Of a stretch of DNA of 22,622 nt, positions 21,280-22,622 are shown piece after piece (positions within the stretch are counted from its first letter, which is position 1; the number at the start of each line of letters is the position of its first letter). Source of the DNA: a virus; IMG/VR virus record IMGVR_UViG_3300042391_000582, positions 1-22,622 of that record. One strand, written 5' to 3'. Both the position numbers and the translations under genes were made by a program. Under the pieces are notes generated by a model. The model did not search any database, had not been told where the DNA came from, and saw only the letters and a list, made by a program, of their open reading frames with translations.

Positions 21280-21453
21280 ATGGATGAATCTAAACTTATT
21301 GTAGAAGTGCGCGAGACTGGCAACGGATGGTTGGTTTCATTTACTAAGTGGGATGATACCGTAGAGTTTGTATTTGCCCGTGCAGGTTCTGCAATTAGTA
21401 TGGTTAAGAAGGTTATGACAGGTCAAGAAAATCCATTCAAAGGAGAAAAATGA
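21280..21453 (+). CDS. 57-aa protein between clamp and clamp loader genes
   Basis: ATG 21280 lies two bases after the gp45 stop, with GGAG at 21268-21271 and eight-base spacing. The frame ends with TGA at 21451-21453. The peptide begins MDESKLIVEVRETGNGWLV and looks like a small beta-hairpin protein ('LIVEVRETGNGWLVSFTKWDDTVEFVFA') followed by a Lys-rich tail (KKVMTGQENPFKGEK). It is packed tightly between two replication genes, with a ribosome site on both sides. No function is recognised. Confidence 0.7.
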   Translation: MDESKLIVEVRETGNGWLVSFTKWDDTVEFVFARAGSAISMVKKVMTGQENPFKGEK

Positions 21454-21602
21454 TGGAAGAAGATACCGATCTATCTCTATTTCGTAATAAGGTCGCTGAA
21501 ATGAGTAAGACTCTGGACACCATTCTTGAGAAGAAAGAAACAGGTAAACATATTGAATTATCTATTAATGATGCGACTAATGTTTTTGAAAAGTTGGGCT
21601 GA
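21453..21602 (+). CDS. 49-aa protein upstream of gp44
   Basis: ATG 21453 shares a base with the preceding TGA, and AGGAG (21441-21445) is seven bases upstream; the ATG at 21450 is also possible but too close. The frame ends with TGA at 21600-21602. The product (MEEDTDLSLFRNKVAEMSKTL...) is charged and helical, ending 'IELSINDATNVFEKLG'. The arrangement suggests coupled translation with the 57-aa gene. No family is recognised. Confidence 0.65.
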   Translation: MEEDTDLSLFRNKVAEMSKTLDTILEKKETGKHIELSINDATNVFEKLG

Positions 21603-21628
21603 TCTTATTTTATATTATGGAGTTGTGA

Positions 21629-22561
21629 ATGGAACATTTTTTATGGGTCGAAAAGTATAGACCGAAGACCATTAATGAATGTATTCTGCCAGAATCTATC
21701 AAAAACATGTTTAAGGAATTTCTCTCTAAAGGAGAAATTCCTCATTTGTTATTGTGTGGTACAGCAGGTACAGGTAAAACTACAGTAGCACGTGCCCTCT
21801 GTGAAGAACTTGGTGCTGACTATATTATCATCAATGGCTCTGATGAAGGTCGTCAAATTGATACCCTGAGAACTAAGATTAAACAGTTTGCTAGTGGTGT
21901 TAGTTTTGGACAAGGCACTAAAGTTGTTATTATAGATGAGGCTGATTATCTAAACCGAGAATCAGTACAACCTGCACTACGGGCTTTTATAGAAAACTTT
22001 TCTGATAATTGTCGATTCATTTTTACTTGTAATTATAAGCAAAAGATAATTGCACCTCTGCATAGTAGAACCACCGTTATTGATTTTAAATCTAATAAAG
22101 CAGATAAAGCAGCCCTTGCTTCTGCCTTTATGAAACGGATGCAAGGTATACTTAAAGCAGAAAATGTAGAATACAAAGATAAAGTGTTGGTTGAATTGTT
22201 GATGAAGTACTATCCTGATTATAGGCGAGTGCTTAATGAGTTGCAACGGTATAGTTCTTCTGGTATTATTGATGAAGGCATTCTTAGTAATTTTTCTGAG
22301 ATAAATACTAAGGAGTTGATAGATTCTCTTAAGGAAAAAGATTGGAAAAAGATGCGTCAATGGGTCGCTAATAATGTTGAGTCAGATCCTCAAGGTATTT
22401 TCAGATTCATATATGATAGTTTGATTCCTGAAATCACTACTATTCCTCAAGTAGTACTATTAATTGCTGACTATCAATATAAAGCCGCATTCGTGGCTGA
22501 TCAAGAAATTAATCTTACTGCATGTTTAACTGAAATTATGGCGAGTGTAAAATTCAAATGA
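21629..22561 (+). CDS. 44: Clamp loader large subunit gp44
   Basis: The 310-aa AAA+ ATPase loads gp45 onto primer junctions (T4 gp44 is 319 aa). It opens with the RFC-type 'LWVEKYRPKTINECILP' (5-21), then Walker A 'GTAGTGKT' (44-51), Walker B with DEAD box 'VVIIDEADYL' (99-108), sensor 1 'FIFTCNYKQKI', and the 'PLHSRTTVIDF' segment corresponding to the SRC motif with Thr in place of Cys. The C-terminal collar is helical. GGAG (21619-21622) precedes ATG 21629. The stop overlaps the next start (ATGA). Confidence 0.96.
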   Translation: MEHFLWVEKYRPKTINECILPESIKNMFKEFLSKGEIPHLLLCGTAGTGKTTVARALCEELGADYIIINGSDEGRQIDTLRTKIKQFASGVSFGQGTKVVIIDEADYLNRESVQPALRAFIENFSDNCRFIFTCNYKQKIIAPLHSRTTVIDFKSNKADKAALASAFMKRMQGILKAENVEYKDKVLVELLMKYYPDYRRVLNELQRYSSSGIIDEGILSNFSEINTKELIDSLKEKDWKKMRQWVANNVESDPQGIFRFIYDSLIPEITTIPQVVLLIADYQYKAAFVADQEINLTACLTEIMASVKFK

Positions 22562-22622
22562 TATATCATCACCTTGATCTTGACAATTTAACTAAAGAAG
22601 ATTGTGTACAAACATTTGAACT
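22558..22622 (+). CDS. Start of the next gene, probably clamp loader small subunit gp62
   Basis: ATG 22558 overlaps the gp44 stop (ATGA) and the frame stays open to the window edge, giving MIYHHLDLDNLTKEDCVQT and a few more residues. In T4-like phages gene 62 follows gene 44 directly and with translational coupling, so gp62 is expected. The visible sequence is too short to confirm this. Confidence 0.55.
   Translation, partial: MIYHHLDLDNLTKEDCVQTFE

Overview
This window is a contiguous piece of a strictly lytic, T4-like tailed phage genome (Straboviridae/Kyanoviridae-type core genes), AT-rich, with every convincing gene on the + strand. The order (20, 67-like, 21, 22, 23, tail-tube-like, uvsY, uvsW, 55, 47, 46, 45, 44, probable 62) and the interspersed ClpP-like protease, peptide deformylase and CobS-like AAA+/VWA pair resemble marine T4-like phages more than enteric T-even phages. 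The host cannot be named. A predicted lipoprotein and sigma70-type promoters suggest a Gram-negative bacterium. No photosynthesis gene, tRNA, integrase, transposase or CRISPR array was seen.

Layout. (1) 1-4486, head morphogenesis: portal C-terminus, core protein, two unassigned small proteins, gp21 protease, gp22 scaffold, gp23 capsid, then a strong terminator. T4-type late promoters (TATAAATA) precede genes 22 and 23. (2) 4501-5319: a sigma70-like promoter with a start-site hairpin driving a previously uncalled 35-aa membrane peptide, then a late promoter and a gp19-like tail-tube protein. (3) 5336-7732: uvsY and uvsW (recombination and branched-DNA processing) plus an Sm-like protein, starting at a late promoter. 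(4) 7759-10566: a face-to-face promoter region, the late sigma factor gp55, a DexA-like exonuclease, and a TAGT-type DNA glycosyltransferase with a small partner. (5) 10605-15703: DsbA-like protein, conserved phage protein, gp47/gp46 nuclease, peptide deformylase, small protein, ClpP-like protease, packed with overlapping stop/start codons. (6) 15700-19932: a small predicted lipoprotein, then a zincin-like/VWA protein and a CobS/MoxR-type AAA+ ATPase, both driven by copies of one repeated promoter cassette. (7) 19935-22622: two small proteins, sliding clamp gp45, two tiny ORFs, clamp loader gp44 and the first codons of a probable gp62.

How it works together: gp45, gp44 and gp62 provide the processive clamp for replication. 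In T4 the clamp also activates late transcription together with gp55, aided by DsbA, so the window holds most of the late-transcription switch as well as several of its target promoters. UvsY, UvsW and gp46/47 form the recombination-dependent replication set. Two promoter classes are visible: TTGAC(A/T)-N17-TAxxxT (early/middle type, host sigma70) and TATAAATA (late).

The most notable non-standard parts are the AAA+/VWA-metallopeptidase module with its triplicated promoter, two small envelope-directed proteins that share a promoter-hairpin-ORF layout, a consensus leftward promoter at 7787-7759, and the TAGT pair. No intergenic stretch above 300 bases is unaccounted for. The longest, 4428-4743, holds a terminator, two promoters and the 35-aa ORF.
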